This document shows positions 1 through 7,927 of a stretch of 25,792 bases of DNA, one piece after another (the stretch's first letter is position 1; each line of letters starts with the position of its first letter). Origin of the DNA: Clostridiales bacterium (GTDB lineage Bacteria > Bacillota > Clostridia > Lachnospirales > WQUN01); assembly GCA_031289625.1 (NCBI GenBank), contig JAITPB010000091.1, forward strand, positions 1 through 25,792, in the 5' to 3' direction. The notes beneath the pieces were generated by a model. It worked only from the letters and a program-made list of their open reading frames with translations, did no database searches and was not told the origin of the DNA. The position numbers were made by a program, and so were the translations under genes.

Positions 1-24
1 GTTCATAGTTACATAGGGAAGTAT

Positions 25-489
25 ATGGGTGGAGTTGTTTATTGTGCAGAAAGCCAATGGGAGCCAATGCGTGATTATTACGCAGATCCTTTAAATTTTG
101 AGTATTATTACGGTGTTGGATATTATATACCTGAAACAGCCGTAAACATCTCTGAAATAAATCCGCAAAAATTTGATGAGCTTTTAGCCTTTAGCGATGA
201 AAACGGCTACGACCCTTTTGACCAACGTTCTAATGAAAAAATACTGCAAAAAATTCGTAGGATATCTGAATCTGAGTTTCACGAGGGTATATGTTTTTAC
301 AAAGTAAGTAGTGATGGGTATTTTACAACTATCCAGGACTCTATGTACTTCGTGCATGATGGCAAACTGCTTCTCGTATTTTATCATGATGGTGGCAATA
401 AGAACGGTGGGATTGAAGAGGTGCTTGCTATGGATGTGCCGGATGAATTGGGGCGATATTTTATAGGTTTGATGGAGCGGTACCCCTAA
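25..489 (+). CDS. Hypothetical protein, possibly truncated at the 5' end by the window edge
   Basis: I do not recognise this 154-residue protein. It is rich in Tyr, Phe, Asp and Glu, has no signal peptide or membrane segment, and looks like a small soluble alpha/beta protein with a central stretch predicted as beta strands (residues 90-120). The same frame stays open to base 1 with no stop, and the purine-rich AGGGAAG just before the ATG at 25 is only 3 bases away, so the real start may lie outside the window. Its base composition is visibly more AT-rich than that of the GLUG operon and transporter genes next to it, which suggests accessory DNA. It is transcribed towards the terminator at 597-629 and converges with the GLUG operon. 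Confidence 0.6.
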   Translation: MGGVVYCAESQWEPMRDYYADPLNFEYYYGVGYYIPETAVNISEINPQKFDELLAFSDENGYDPFDQRSNEKILQKIRRISESEFHEGICFYKVSSDGYFTTIQDSMYFVHDGKLLLVFYHDGGNKNGGIEEVLAMDVPDELGRYFIGLMERYP

Positions 490-561
490 ATCTGAGGAAA
501 ACGAATAGATTTTCCAATTTTGTGTTCGTAATAAAATTAAGAATGAGCTGTGACTTAATCG

Positions 562-591
562 TTGACAAATGTTCTCATTCATAAGTATAAT
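562..591 (+). promoter_or_regulatory. Consensus sigma-A-like promoter facing straight into a terminator
   Basis: TTGACA at 562-567 and TATAAT at 586-591 match both consensus hexamers exactly, with an 18-base spacer. The expected start, near 598, falls inside the left arm of the hairpin at 597-624, so a transcript would end after about 30 bases. No gene lies downstream on this strand; the DNA there is antisense to the GLUG operon. A 7-bp inverted repeat (GAATGAG at 541-547, CTCATTC at 574-580) brackets the -35 box. It could be a vestigial promoter, a chance match in AT-rich DNA, or the source of a very short or antisense RNA. Confidence 0.45.
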
Positions 592-596
592 AATGC

Positions 597-629
597 AAAG
601 CCCGGCGAGAAAACGCCGGGCTTTTTTTT
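597..629 (+). terminator. Intrinsic terminator, probably bidirectional
   Basis: An 11-bp stem (AAAGCCCGGCG at 597-607 with CGCCGGGCTTT at 614-624) closes a 6-base AGAAAA loop and runs into eight T residues at 622-629 on the plus strand. It sits between two convergent transcripts: the 154-residue protein (ends 489) and the GLUG operon (ends 637 on the minus strand). On the minus strand the T-tract is short (TTT), so that direction is weaker. Confidence 0.88.
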
Positions 630-636
630 AATAATT

Positions 637-2277
637 TTATGGGTGTACCATCATTGCATCGAGAACGTCGGTTCCAAGGCCGGTTGCTGTCAGAAACCGC
701 GTCGTCGTAATGGTCTGAAGCGCTCCGCGCAGGGAGGTTTCGCCCGCGCCGATCGTTTGCATGCCATAGACCGGCGTGGGATCGTAATAACAATCATTGA
801 TTTGCGTATTTCCCGCAGCGCTTCCGATAAACGCGCCTTTCGTGGAATCGTCTTTCTTTTCGCCGTATACATAGCCGCTGACATAACAATTATGCATCAC
901 AGATTCATTTACAGTACCGGCGAATCCGCCTGTATTGTTATCATGAAGCGTGTCCGTACTGCTTGCCCCGCCTACAGCGAAGCAAGTTTCCAGCGTACTG
1001 GCTTTCATAAGCCCTGCGAACCCTCCGACGCTGAATCCCGTGGAAACCACAGCGCCTTTTTCATAGCAATTGGAAATCTGCGCCTGCTCCAGTGCGCCGA
1101 CAAACCCGCCTACATACACGCCTTTACCAAACGCGCCTCCGCCAGCGTGAGAGCTGCTGATGGCCACGCCGCGCGCCAATCCCACGAATCCGCCGGTATA
1201 GCCAGATCCGCCTGAAACAGAGGTAGGATTATAATGCATGTCCTCGCCCGTAACGCAGCCTTCTATGGAAAAATCCGAGCTTGAGTTGTCGAGCATCCCG
1301 GCAAACCCGCCGGTATAAGCGCCTTTTCCATAAACCGCAAAACTGACGACAGTGCAGTCTTTCACCGAAATATCGCGGATAGCGCCCGCAAACCCGCCGG
1401 TATATAAACCGCCGCCTGTTACAGAACCTGCGGCTGTACAATTTTTCACTAAGGCGTTCGTGCTTTTTCCGGTGTTTTCTAACAAACCAGCAAAACCGCC
1501 CGTGTAATTGCCTTTCGTGTTGAGCTCAACGTCCGCTTTGCAATCGCTTATCTGAATCGCCGCGCCCTCGCCGTATTTACAAAAGACAGCGCCGACGAGC
1601 CCACCCGCGTAACCGCCTTCTTCACTTTTGACCGAACCCGCGGCGGAACAATCTTGAATGGTGATAGAAGAGCGCGATTTACTGAGATCCACTTTACCAA
1701 TTAAAACGCCGATTGGATATATAGTCCCCGTAATCTGTGCTGTCGCGTGGACATTTTTAATCACAGAGGCCTGCCCGGCCGCGCTGTCTATAACAGAGCC
1801 AACAACAGCGGCTGCGGCAGACCCTGAGTTTACCCCCATGTTCGTACCGGTGGTCGTGACGACGGTTAGATTTTGAATGACTGCGCCTTGGATCGTGCCG
1901 AAAAGGCCAACCCCGTCTTGCTGCGCCACCGTTCTGTCAAATATCCAAAGCCCGGAAACAGTAAAATTTTGACCGTCAAACACGCCGCTAAACGGATGAG
2001 CGGATGAATTGCCGATAGGCGTCCAGAGACCGGCGGAGGATACATTAATGTCGTTCGTCAATTTTACCGTTGAACCGGCATAGTTTTTACCATCATTTAC
2101 GCTTTTGGCAAACGCCATAAACTCTTCAGCCGTTCCGATTTGAAGAGTGCTGACAGCAGCCGCGCCGGCCTCTATTGGAGCAAAAGGCGGCAGGGCGAAT
2201 AGCATTGAAAACAATAGTACACTGGCCAGCGCCTTCGCGATCAGATTGGCGGCCTGACGAGATAAAATTCTAGACAA
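637..2277 (-). CDS. Secreted GLUG-repeat protein, second gene of the operon (546 aa)
   Basis: This is an exported protein that probably folds as a right-handed beta-helix. Residues 1-40 form a signal peptide (basic start, hydrophobic LLFSMLFALPPF, small residues up to GAAA). Residues 50-110 hold the conserved entry block (FMAFAKSVNDG, then NDINVSS, WTPIGN, HPFSGVFDGQN, VSGL). Eight GLUG-type motifs of the form YTGGFAG follow at about residues 223, 258, 292, 321, 360, 388, 416 and 448, alternating with N-C-Y/T strand segments. There is no LPXTG-like signal, stalk or C-terminal anchor. It is a clear paralogue of the N-terminal 520 residues of the 814-residue protein 21 bases upstream in the same operon. 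The start is TTG, chosen because AAGGGGG lies 8 bases before it. GLUG proteins are seen as surface or adhesin-like proteins; the ligand is unknown. Confidence 0.85.
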   Translation of the reverse strand: MSRILSRQAANLIAKALASVLLFSMLFALPPFAPIEAGAAAVSTLQIGTAEEFMAFAKSVNDGKNYAGSTVKLTNDINVSSAGLWTPIGNSSAHPFSGVFDGQNFTVSGLWIFDRTVAQQDGVGLFGTIQGAVIQNLTVVTTTGTNMGVNSGSAAAAVVGSVIDSAAGQASVIKNVHATAQITGTIYPIGVLIGKVDLSKSRSSITIQDCSAAGSVKSEEGGYAGGLVGAVFCKYGEGAAIQISDCKADVELNTKGNYTGGFAGLLENTGKSTNALVKNCTAAGSVTGGGLYTGGFAGAIRDISVKDCTVVSFAVYGKGAYTGGFAGMLDNSSSDFSIEGCVTGEDMHYNPTSVSGGSGYTGGFVGLARGVAISSSHAGGGAFGKGVYVGGFVGALEQAQISNCYEKGAVVSTGFSVGGFAGLMKASTLETCFAVGGASSTDTLHDNNTGGFAGTVNESVMHNCYVSGYVYGEKKDDSTKGAFIGSAAGNTQINDCYYDPTPVYGMQTIGAGETSLRGALQTITTTRFLTATGLGTDVLDAMMVHP

Positions 2278-2298
2278 AGTGATATCCCCCTTCGCTCA

Positions 2299-4743
2299 TC
2301 AATATTTTACCCATACCAAAGGCCGGGCATGGAACAATGTATATATGCCGGCGTATGTAACTTGGGTGGTGTCCCATTTTAAAATATGGCCGCAATCCGG
2401 CGTGGTATGGGACATGAAGATAAGGCTGTCTGAATCGGGTACAGGCGTCCGCAGCCACCAGGGGCTGCCGCCGTTGTATCCCCAATATGCTTGGGGCCAT
2501 CCCATTTCCTCAAGATAACTCGGCGCGAAGAAAATATTTTTTGTCTGGCCGGAAGTGACCGCCAGGACGCTTGTCGGCGCCGAATAGGCGGAGATATCGT
2601 TAGGGCCTAAATCGGGAACAACAGCGTTCGCTTTTATCAAAGGGCCGATACTGATAAAGGTATCTGTCATGATTGTTTGCACGGCGGAACCTTCATAGGA
2701 ATTATTGGGAGACCGATCAACTCGAAACGATGTCTTATCCCAAAGCTTGGCGCTTATGAGCAGCGCGTAATTTTCGCCGTTCACGCTTATTTTTTTATTG
2801 AGAATCCAATTGACGCCGTCTAAAGAGACTGTCTCGTGCAAAGCCGCTTTCTCAATGGCGGGAATCCCTTCTCCGACAGGCAAAGGCGCCGTAGGTGTAG
2901 GCGTCGTGGAAGCGGGCGTCGCCGCTGTAGGTGTAGGCGTCGTGGAAGCGGGCGTCGCCGCCGTAGGTGTAGGCGTCGTGGAAGCGGGCGTCGCCGCCGT
3001 AGGTGTAGGCGTTGTGGAGTCGGGCATCGTCGCCGCCGTAGGTGTAGGCGTTGTGGAGCCGGGCGTCGCCGCCGTAGGTGTAGGCGTTGTGGAGTCGGGC
3101 GTCGTCGCCGCCGTAGGTGTGGGCGTTGTGGAGACAGGCCTCGTTGTAGGCTCTGGCGACGATGAGTCAAGAGGCAGATTTAACGCCGAAAACATTTCCC
3201 TGGTGGTCATGCTGCCCAAAGATCCGTTGACGGAACCGGCGCCGAGCGGGCCCAAGCCCACAGAGGTCTCTGAATCATAATAACAATTTTGAAGCTGCGC
3301 AGTGGGCACGAAGCGTCCGATAAACGCGCCCTGACTGGACAGGTACGGTCTGGCGCCATAGACATATCCGCTGGCGTAACAGTTCTGCATAACAGTTCCG
3401 CTGGCCATGCCCGCGAAACCGCCCACGACATTTTCATTTAACCCTGTACTGCTGGCGCCGCCCAAAGCATAGCAGTCTGTGAGCGTGTTTCCGAATTCCA
3501 AAAGCCCGGCGAAGCCGCCAACATAATACTGCGGCGTAGACACGGCGGCCACCTCGTAGCAATTTGAGACATGGCACTGACTCAAAGCGCCGGCGAAACC
3601 GCCGACATAAAGACCGTTGCCCACAGCGCTGCCGCCGGCGTGACAATTGCTGATGTTCAGCAAGGCGGCTTTTCCCACGAAACCGCCGACAAACGCTCCG
3701 CCGCCTGTGACAACCGCGGCCGCGTAATGCGAGTCATTGCCTGTGTGGCAGTCTGTAATGGATATTTGCCCCGAACCGGTGGCCTGCGCGTAACCGGCAA
3801 AACCTCCAACATAAGAACCCTTGCCATATACCGAAATACCCGCGTCAATACCTTCGGCGGAAGAAGTTTTTACAGTGAAATTGCGGATTTCTCCGGCAAA
3901 ACCGCCGGTATATGAGCCTTCGCTCGTCACATTGCCGGAAGAAACACAATTTTCCACCACAGCGCTTGTATTGACTTGATTATTTTCCAGCATACCCGCG
4001 AAGCCGCCCGCGTAATCTTGCTGGCTGCTGATCTGCACGTTGCTCTTACAGTTTTGGATGATGATATTTCCGCCTTGCGAAACATTGGATAGCAGATGGC
4101 CAATCACGCCGCCGACATACCCATAACCCGTACTGGCCGCTGAACCTTCGGCGGTGCAGTTTTGAATGATGAGACCGGAGCTCGGGCTTTTGAACTCCGC
4201 TTTGCCGGCTAAAATGCCAACGGCATAAGAATCTCCAGTCACTTGTCCGCTTGCGTGAACATTATCCAGCGTGGTGGGCTTTCCCGCTGTGCCGTCGACG
4301 ATACACCCAGCCAGCACGGCAACACAAGTCGTGGCGCTTACGCCCTTGGCGCTTGTCTTAACCGTCAAATTTCGGATTGTCGCGCTTTGCAAGACGCCAA
4401 ATAATCCGGCGCCGGCTGTCGACATATTGACGGCGGAAAAAGTCAGCCCGGAAATGGTATGGTTCTGGCCATCGAACACGCCGCTGAACGGGTGCGAAAC
4501 CGCGTTGCCGATAAACGGCCAGTTGGCGACACTGGATAAATCAATGTCATTCGCCAAAAGGATCGTTTGATTCGCATAGCTGTTGCCGGCGTTTACGCTC
4601 TGAGCAAACTGCAGCAATGCTGTCGGCGTTGTGATTTCGACGCCGCTGGCGGTCGCCCCAACGGGGACAGAATGAAAAAGCGCCGTAAAAATAAATGCGG
4701 CTGTGAACATCCTGGCCCAAAAAATTTTTGTACGCTTCGACAC
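2299..4743 (-). CDS. Secreted GLUG-repeat protein with Thr/Pro stalk and DUF6273-like C-terminus (814 aa)
   Basis: This is a large predicted surface protein. Residues 1-32 are a signal peptide ending GATA. Residues 41-100 hold the same entry block as its paralogue (FAQSVNAG, NDIDLSS, WPFIGN, HPFSGVFDGQN). Eight GLUG-type motifs lie at about 209, 244, 278, 311, 351, 379, 407 and 439. Residues 538-620 are a 12-13-residue tandem repeat of the type STTPTPTAATPA, probably an extended and possibly glycosylated stalk. Residues 630-814 form a separate domain with WWLRTP at 762-767 and a terminal HARPLVWV at 805-812, which resembles the DUF6273 family of Firmicutes surface proteins by memory of the motif. 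No sortase signal is present. The start is GTG, with AGGAGGAGGG 7 bases upstream. It is the first gene of a two-gene operon. Confidence 0.85.
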   Translation of the reverse strand: MSKRTKIFWARMFTAAFIFTALFHSVPVGATASGVEITTPTALLQFAQSVNAGNSYANQTILLANDIDLSSVANWPFIGNAVSHPFSGVFDGQNHTISGLTFSAVNMSTAGAGLFGVLQSATIRNLTVKTSAKGVSATTCVAVLAGCIVDGTAGKPTTLDNVHASGQVTGDSYAVGILAGKAEFKSPSSGLIIQNCTAEGSAASTGYGYVGGVIGHLLSNVSQGGNIIIQNCKSNVQISSQQDYAGGFAGMLENNQVNTSAVVENCVSSGNVTSEGSYTGGFAGEIRNFTVKTSSAEGIDAGISVYGKGSYVGGFAGYAQATGSGQISITDCHTGNDSHYAAAVVTGGGAFVGGFVGKAALLNISNCHAGGSAVGNGLYVGGFAGALSQCHVSNCYEVAAVSTPQYYVGGFAGLLEFGNTLTDCYALGGASSTGLNENVVGGFAGMASGTVMQNCYASGYVYGARPYLSSQGAFIGRFVPTAQLQNCYYDSETSVGLGPLGAGSVNGSLGSMTTREMFSALNLPLDSSSPEPTTRPVSTTPTPTAATTPDSTTPTPTAATPGSTTPTPTAATMPDSTTPTPTAATPASTTPTPTAATPASTTPTPTAATPASTTPTPTAPLPVGEGIPAIEKAALHETVSLDGVNWILNKKISVNGENYALLISAKLWDKTSFRVDRSPNNSYEGSAVQTIMTDTFISIGPLIKANAVVPDLGPNDISAYSAPTSVLAVTSGQTKNIFFAPSYLEEMGWPQAYWGYNGGSPWWLRTPVPDSDSLIFMSHTTPDCGHILKWDTTQVTYAGIYTLFHARPLVWVKY
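2885..3132 (-). repeat. In-frame coding tandem repeat (36-39 bp unit) encoding the Thr/Pro stalk
   Basis: Seven units, the last one partial, each encode STTPTPTAAT followed by P-A, P-G, T-P-D or M-P-D. Three consecutive P-A units are nearly identical at DNA level, which suggests recent slippage or unequal exchange, while the P-D units carry an extra codon. Stalk length is therefore likely to vary between strains. Confidence 0.9.
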
Positions 4744-4797
4744 AGATAGGCCCTCCTCCTACTTAATTCTGCAATATTTAGACTGATTGACTTTTAT

Positions 4798-4826
4798 ATT
4801 TTACCATAATCACATTTATTTGTAAA
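4798..4826 (-). promoter_or_regulatory. Predicted sigma-A promoter of the GLUG operon
   Basis: Read on the minus strand, TTTACA is followed after 17 bases by TAAAAT, with a TG one base before the -10 box (extended -10). The 5' leader to the GTG start of the 814-residue protein is then about 45 bases and contains the strong AGGAGGAGGG ribosome site. Confidence 0.65.
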
Positions 4827-4924
4827 TTATTTTCTTAAAAAGAATATAATTCGTCAGAAAATCTGGCCTGGCCGTCTTTGAAAGCCGCCGCGAAAAAAAC
4901 GCAATCGCAGAAAAGCGGCGCTCT

Positions 4925-4954
4925 CTGGACGAAATGCCCCGGCAATGATATGAT
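4925..4954 (+). promoter_or_regulatory. Weak candidate promoter of the glycosyltransferase gene
   Basis: TATGAT at 4949-4954 is preceded by TG at 4946-4947 (extended -10). The best -35 match, CTGGAC at 4925-4930, is poor and 18 bases away. It lies about 57 bases before the TTG start at 5012 and would be divergent from the GLUG promoter. Confidence 0.35.
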
Positions 4955-5011
4955 AGCGCCAGAGACAAAAGTGAAAATCAGCTTTGAAAGAGAAAGAAAA
5001 GAGGAAGAGGC

Positions 5012-6136
5012 TTGAAAAAAGTCGTACATGTGATCACCGATACTAACATCGGCGGGGCGGGTATGCTGCTGCTGAATTTTCTCCGGCGCGCCAACCACAG
5101 CGCGTTTGAGTATATCGTACTGACGCCGGAGCGTTCCGCGCTGACGCCGCGCATAGAAGCGCTTGGCGTTCAAGTTTTGGAAACGCCGGGCATCGGCGAG
5201 CGATCGCTGTCGCTTTCGTCCATCGGACGGTTCCGGCGCGTCTTTCGCTCTCTCCGGCCAGATATCGTCCATACGCACGCGGCTCTCTCTGCTCGCGCCG
5301 CCGCCCGGCTCTGCGGCAAATGCCAGATTGTTCATACGCGTCACTGCGCGTTTGATTTGCCCGCGCGTCAAAAAAAATTTCCGCTCCGCCAAATTATGGG
5401 GAGCGTCAACAACGTGCTGTCTGATCATATTATCGCCATATCTCCGGCGGCTGAGGAAAATCTAGTCGATACCGGCGTTAACCCCGAAAAAATTTCCGTG
5501 CTTTTTAACGGAGTCGAACAGTCGCCGTTTTTGGAAGATCAGGCGAAGAAAGAAATCCGCCGGCAGTATGGCGTGGGGGACAATGAGTTTGTGTGCGCGA
5601 TCATTGCGCGCCTGGAGGAATATAAAGGGCAGAGGGTGGTTCTGGAAGCCGCCGGGCTGCTCCGCGAGTATCCGATCCGGTTTCTCATCGCGGGCGAAGG
5701 CACGGATGAGGCCTATCTCAAAAACCGCGCGGAAGAACTGCGGCTGAACAGCATTGTTTTTACAGGATTTGTCAATGATATCTATAAAATAGAAAACATC
5801 ATGGATTTGCAGATCAACGCTTCGTTTGGTTCTGAAACCTCCAGCCTTTCCCTGCTGGAAGGGATGAGCTTGGGCGCCGCCGCCGTAGCGAGCGACTTCG
5901 GCGGCAACCCATATCTCATTTTGCACGGTGAAAATGGACTCATTTTTGAGAAAAAAAACGCCAGAGCGCTCGCTGACGCCGTCCTCTCATTGTACATCGA
6001 TCAAGCGGCGCTTCACTCCATGGGCGAACAGGCCAGCCAAATATACCAGCGGCGCTTTACAGCCTCCATCATGGCGAAAAGCACGGAGGCGGTTTACGAA
6101 AGGCTCTTAAAATCCTCAAAAATAAAATCTTCATAA
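5012..6136 (+). CDS. GT4-family glycosyltransferase (374 aa)
   Basis: This is a predicted cytoplasmic or membrane-associated retaining glycosyltransferase with the GT-B fold, transferring a sugar from a nucleotide-sugar donor. The N-terminal acceptor domain (about 1-170) starts with strand VVHVITD and the glycine loop NIGGAG, and contains DIVHTH at 84-89. The C-terminal donor domain (about 190-350) has the conserved R200 and K205 (ARLEEYKGQ), the AGEG strand at 227-230 and the family's E-x7-E motif at E275 and E283. Length is normal for the family. The TTG start is supported by AGGAAG about 5 bases upstream and by the fit of the first strand to relatives. Substrate is unknown; candidates include capsule or exopolysaccharide, teichoic-type polymer or glycolipid. 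It stands alone between the GLUG operon and the metal transporter, so the context does not define the pathway. Confidence 0.88.
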   Translation: MKKVVHVITDTNIGGAGMLLLNFLRRANHSAFEYIVLTPERSALTPRIEALGVQVLETPGIGERSLSLSSIGRFRRVFRSLRPDIVHTHAALSARAAARLCGKCQIVHTRHCAFDLPARQKKFPLRQIMGSVNNVLSDHIIAISPAAEENLVDTGVNPEKISVLFNGVEQSPFLEDQAKKEIRRQYGVGDNEFVCAIIARLEEYKGQRVVLEAAGLLREYPIRFLIAGEGTDEAYLKNRAEELRLNSIVFTGFVNDIYKIENIMDLQINASFGSETSSLSLLEGMSLGAAAVASDFGGNPYLILHGENGLIFEKKNARALADAVLSLYIDQAALHSMGEQASQIYQRRFTASIMAKSTEAVYERLLKSSKIKSS

Positions 6137-6143
6137 AAATTGA

Positions 6144-6183
6144 GCCGAGCAGGCGCGCACCTTGTGATACGCGTCTGCTCGGC
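6144..6183 (+). terminator. Strong hairpin after the glycosyltransferase; possible terminator
   Basis: A 14-bp stem with one G-T pair (GCCGAGCAGGCGCG at 6144-6157 with CGCGTCTGCTCGGC at 6170-6183) encloses a 12-base loop. It starts 7 bases after the stop codon. The plus strand lacks an immediate T-tract (the next T-run is at 6202-6206), whereas the minus strand has TTTTT just beyond the stem. It could be a U-poor terminator, a 3' stabilising hairpin, or both. Confidence 0.5.
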
Positions 6184-6209
6184 CCAGTAACCAGCAATCG
6201 GATTTTTCA

Positions 6210-6238
6210 TTGTTTTGCCCGCGGCGCTATGCTATAAT
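6210..6238 (+). promoter_or_regulatory. Predicted sigma-A promoter of the zinc transporter-sortase operon
   Basis: A perfect TATAAT at 6233-6238 has an extended -10 TG at 6230-6231, and TTGTTT lies 17 bases upstream at 6210-6215. I see no clear Zur- or AdcR-type palindrome overlapping it, so regulation by zinc is expected from the gene content but not shown by the sequence. Confidence 0.7.
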
Positions 6239-6254
6239 ATCAAAATAAACTTGA

Positions 6255-6270
6255 GCGCCTGCGAAGGCGC
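6255..6270 (+). other. Leader hairpin with GNRA-type tetraloop
   Basis: GCGCCT at 6255-6260 pairs with AGGCGC at 6265-6270 around a GCGA loop in the 5' leader of the lipoprotein gene. It ends 7 bases before the AGGAG ribosome site (6278-6282). It may stabilise the message or tune initiation; there is no T-tract, so it is not a terminator. Confidence 0.45.
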
Positions 6271-6289
6271 ATGAAACAGGAGCGATCTG

Positions 6290-7150
6290 ATGACGCGAAT
6301 GGCAAAACCTTTTTTATTGTGCGCTTTATGGTATTTAGCTCTTTGCGGATGCGCCGGATCGGCTGGTGAAACGCGGGAGAACAGCCTGAACGTTTACGCT
6401 AGCTTTTACGCGATGTATGATTTTACCAGATCCATAGGCGGCGACAGAATCCAGTTGACGCTGCTCGCGCCCGCCGGTGTGGAGCCTCATGACTGGGAAC
6501 CTTCCGCAAAGGATATGGCGGAGCTGGAAAAAGCGGATATCCTGGTGTACAACGGCGCCGGTATGGAACCGTTCCTCTCGGCCTTTCAAGCTTCCGTGCA
6601 AAATGAAAACCTTCTGTACGCGGAAGCTTCCAGCGGCATTGAGCTGTTGGAGGCCGATCCGCATGTCTGGCTGGATCCTCGCAACGCGAAACGCGAAATG
6701 GAAAACATCAAAAATGCGCTGTGCGAAAAACAGCCAGCGGACGCAGAATATTTTGAGGCTAATTATCAGCAGATGTCGGATAAACTGGACGCGTTGTTTG
6801 AAGCGTACAAAAACGCTTCCCTGTCTTTCGCGCGAAAAGATCTCGTTGTGGCGCATGAAGCCTATGGCTATTTGTGCGCCGCTTTCGGCCTGACCCAAGT
6901 TCCCATCGAAGGCCTGGCCGCGGACGGCGAACCTACCCCCGCGCGTATGGCGGAGATCATTCAATACATAAGCGCTCATCAAATCACGGCCATCTTTACG
7001 GAAGAACTCATCAATCCCAAAGCCGCCGGCACGATCGCGGCGGAAACCGGCGTGGCGGTCGTGATCTTGTCGCCCTTTGAAAGCGGAACTTCGGATTATA
7101 TCACGGTTATGGAAGAAAATCTGCGGACATTAACGGACGCGCTGCGTTAG
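6290..7150 (+). CDS. Metal ABC transporter substrate-binding lipoprotein, probably zinc (ZnuA/AdcA type)
   Basis: This protein captures Zn(II), or possibly Mn(II), outside the membrane for the ATPase and permease encoded next. An N-terminal hydrophobic segment ends in a lipobox LCGC, so C21 is the expected lipidated residue. The cluster A-I binding-protein fold shows the usual ligands in order: H67 in EPHDWEPS, H125 in ADPHVWLDP and H189 in VVAHEAYGY. In the fourth position the segment is LSPFES, which places E264 where zinc-specific AdcA proteins have Glu and manganese proteins have Asp. This favours zinc. The His-rich loop common in zinc members between the first and second ligands is absent. 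At 286 residues it lies near the short end of the family. The ATG start has AGGAG 7 bases upstream. Confidence 0.9.
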   Translation: MTRMAKPFLLCALWYLALCGCAGSAGETRENSLNVYASFYAMYDFTRSIGGDRIQLTLLAPAGVEPHDWEPSAKDMAELEKADILVYNGAGMEPFLSAFQASVQNENLLYAEASSGIELLEADPHVWLDPRNAKREMENIKNALCEKQPADAEYFEANYQQMSDKLDALFEAYKNASLSFARKDLVVAHEAYGYLCAAFGLTQVPIEGLAADGEPTPARMAEIIQYISAHQITAIFTEELINPKAAGTIAAETGVAVVILSPFESGTSDYITVMEENLRTLTDALR

Positions 7151-7176
7151 ATCAGAGTGGAGCGTATAGAAATTTT

Positions 7177-7917
7177 ATGAAAATTATTGAAGTGAGTGGC
7201 CTGCATTTCAGCTATCAGGGCCTTCCTGTGCTGTGCGGCGTTGATTTCAGCGTTTCTCCCGGCGATTTTGTCGGCGTCGTCGGCGCGAATGGCGCAGGCA
7301 AATCGACTTTGCTGAAATTGATCGTGGGGCTTTTAGCGCCGGATCAGGGAAAGATCCGGCTCTTTGAGCAGGACATTCAAACATTTCGCGATTTCACGCG
7401 CATCGCGTATGTGTCCCAAAAAACACGCTGGATCAACAGCGATTTTCCCGCGAACGCGCTCGAAACGGTTTTGTCGGGGTTCTGCGGCAAGACAGGTTTG
7501 TTCCGCCCATACGGAAAAGCGCGGAAAGAATACGCGATGCATTGCCTGGAGACAGTCGGCATGGCGGCGCGCGCCAAATCGCAGGTTGGGAAGATGTCGG
7601 CGGGGCAGCTGCAGCGCGTACTGCTGGCGCGCGCTTTAGTCAATCAGCCGGAAGCGCTGATTTTGGATGAGCCGACGGTGGGGATTGATGCGCAGGCGGT
7701 GGAACAGGTCTGCTGTCTGCTGGCGCGGCTTTGCCGGCAGAATCATACGGCTATTGTCATGGTTACGCATGATCTGCCTTCCGTATTGTCTCACGCCAGC
7801 CATTTTTTCTTTTTTTACGAGAGCGGGGAGACGCGAATGACGCCCAACCAAGGCAAGGCCTCCGTCGATCTCTACATGAACAGCCTTTGGCCGCATCAAG
7901 GCGCGCGGCTTGAATAG
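7177..7917 (+). CDS. Metal ABC transporter ATP-binding protein (ZnuC/AdcC type, 246 aa)
   Basis: This cytoplasmic ATPase drives metal import. It has the Walker A motif GANGAGKS at 36-43, a Q-loop glutamine at Q81, the ABC signature MSAGQ at 140-144 (the usual LSGGQ with Gly to Ala, a tolerated variant), Walker B LILDEP at 161-166 and the switch histidine H198 in VTHDL. Length is normal. It starts 26 bases after the lipoprotein gene; the only ribosome-site match, GTGGAG, is 14 bases before the ATG, so initiation may be modest. Its stop (7915-7917) lies within the ribosome site of the permease gene, which implies coupling. Confidence 0.93.
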   Translation: MKIIEVSGLHFSYQGLPVLCGVDFSVSPGDFVGVVGANGAGKSTLLKLIVGLLAPDQGKIRLFEQDIQTFRDFTRIAYVSQKTRWINSDFPANALETVLSGFCGKTGLFRPYGKARKEYAMHCLETVGMAARAKSQVGKMSAGQLQRVLLARALVNQPEALILDEPTVGIDAQAVEQVCCLLARLCRQNHTAIVMVTHDLPSVLSHASHFFFFYESGETRMTPNQGKASVDLYMNSLWPHQGARLE

Positions 7918-7927
7918 GAGCGGGACA

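Noticed and set aside
562..1215. Plus-strand frame of 217 codons downstream of the consensus promoter
   Set aside because: It is antisense to the GLUG gene, its product is Arg/Ala-rich without a domain, and the terminator at 597-629 blocks the transcript.
2885..3132. CRISPR-like regular repeats of about 36 bp
   Set aside because: The units are contiguous with no unique spacers, stay in frame and encode a Thr/Pro stalk inside a long gene. No cas genes are present.
637..4743. Sortase-anchored substrates among the GLUG proteins
   Set aside because: Neither C-terminus has an LPXTG- or NPQTN-like motif followed by a hydrophobic segment and basic tail.
4835..5428. Minus-strand frame of 197 codons overlapping the glycosyltransferase start
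   Set aside because: Composition is typical of an antisense shadow (many Arg and Ala), and it covers the divergent promoter region.
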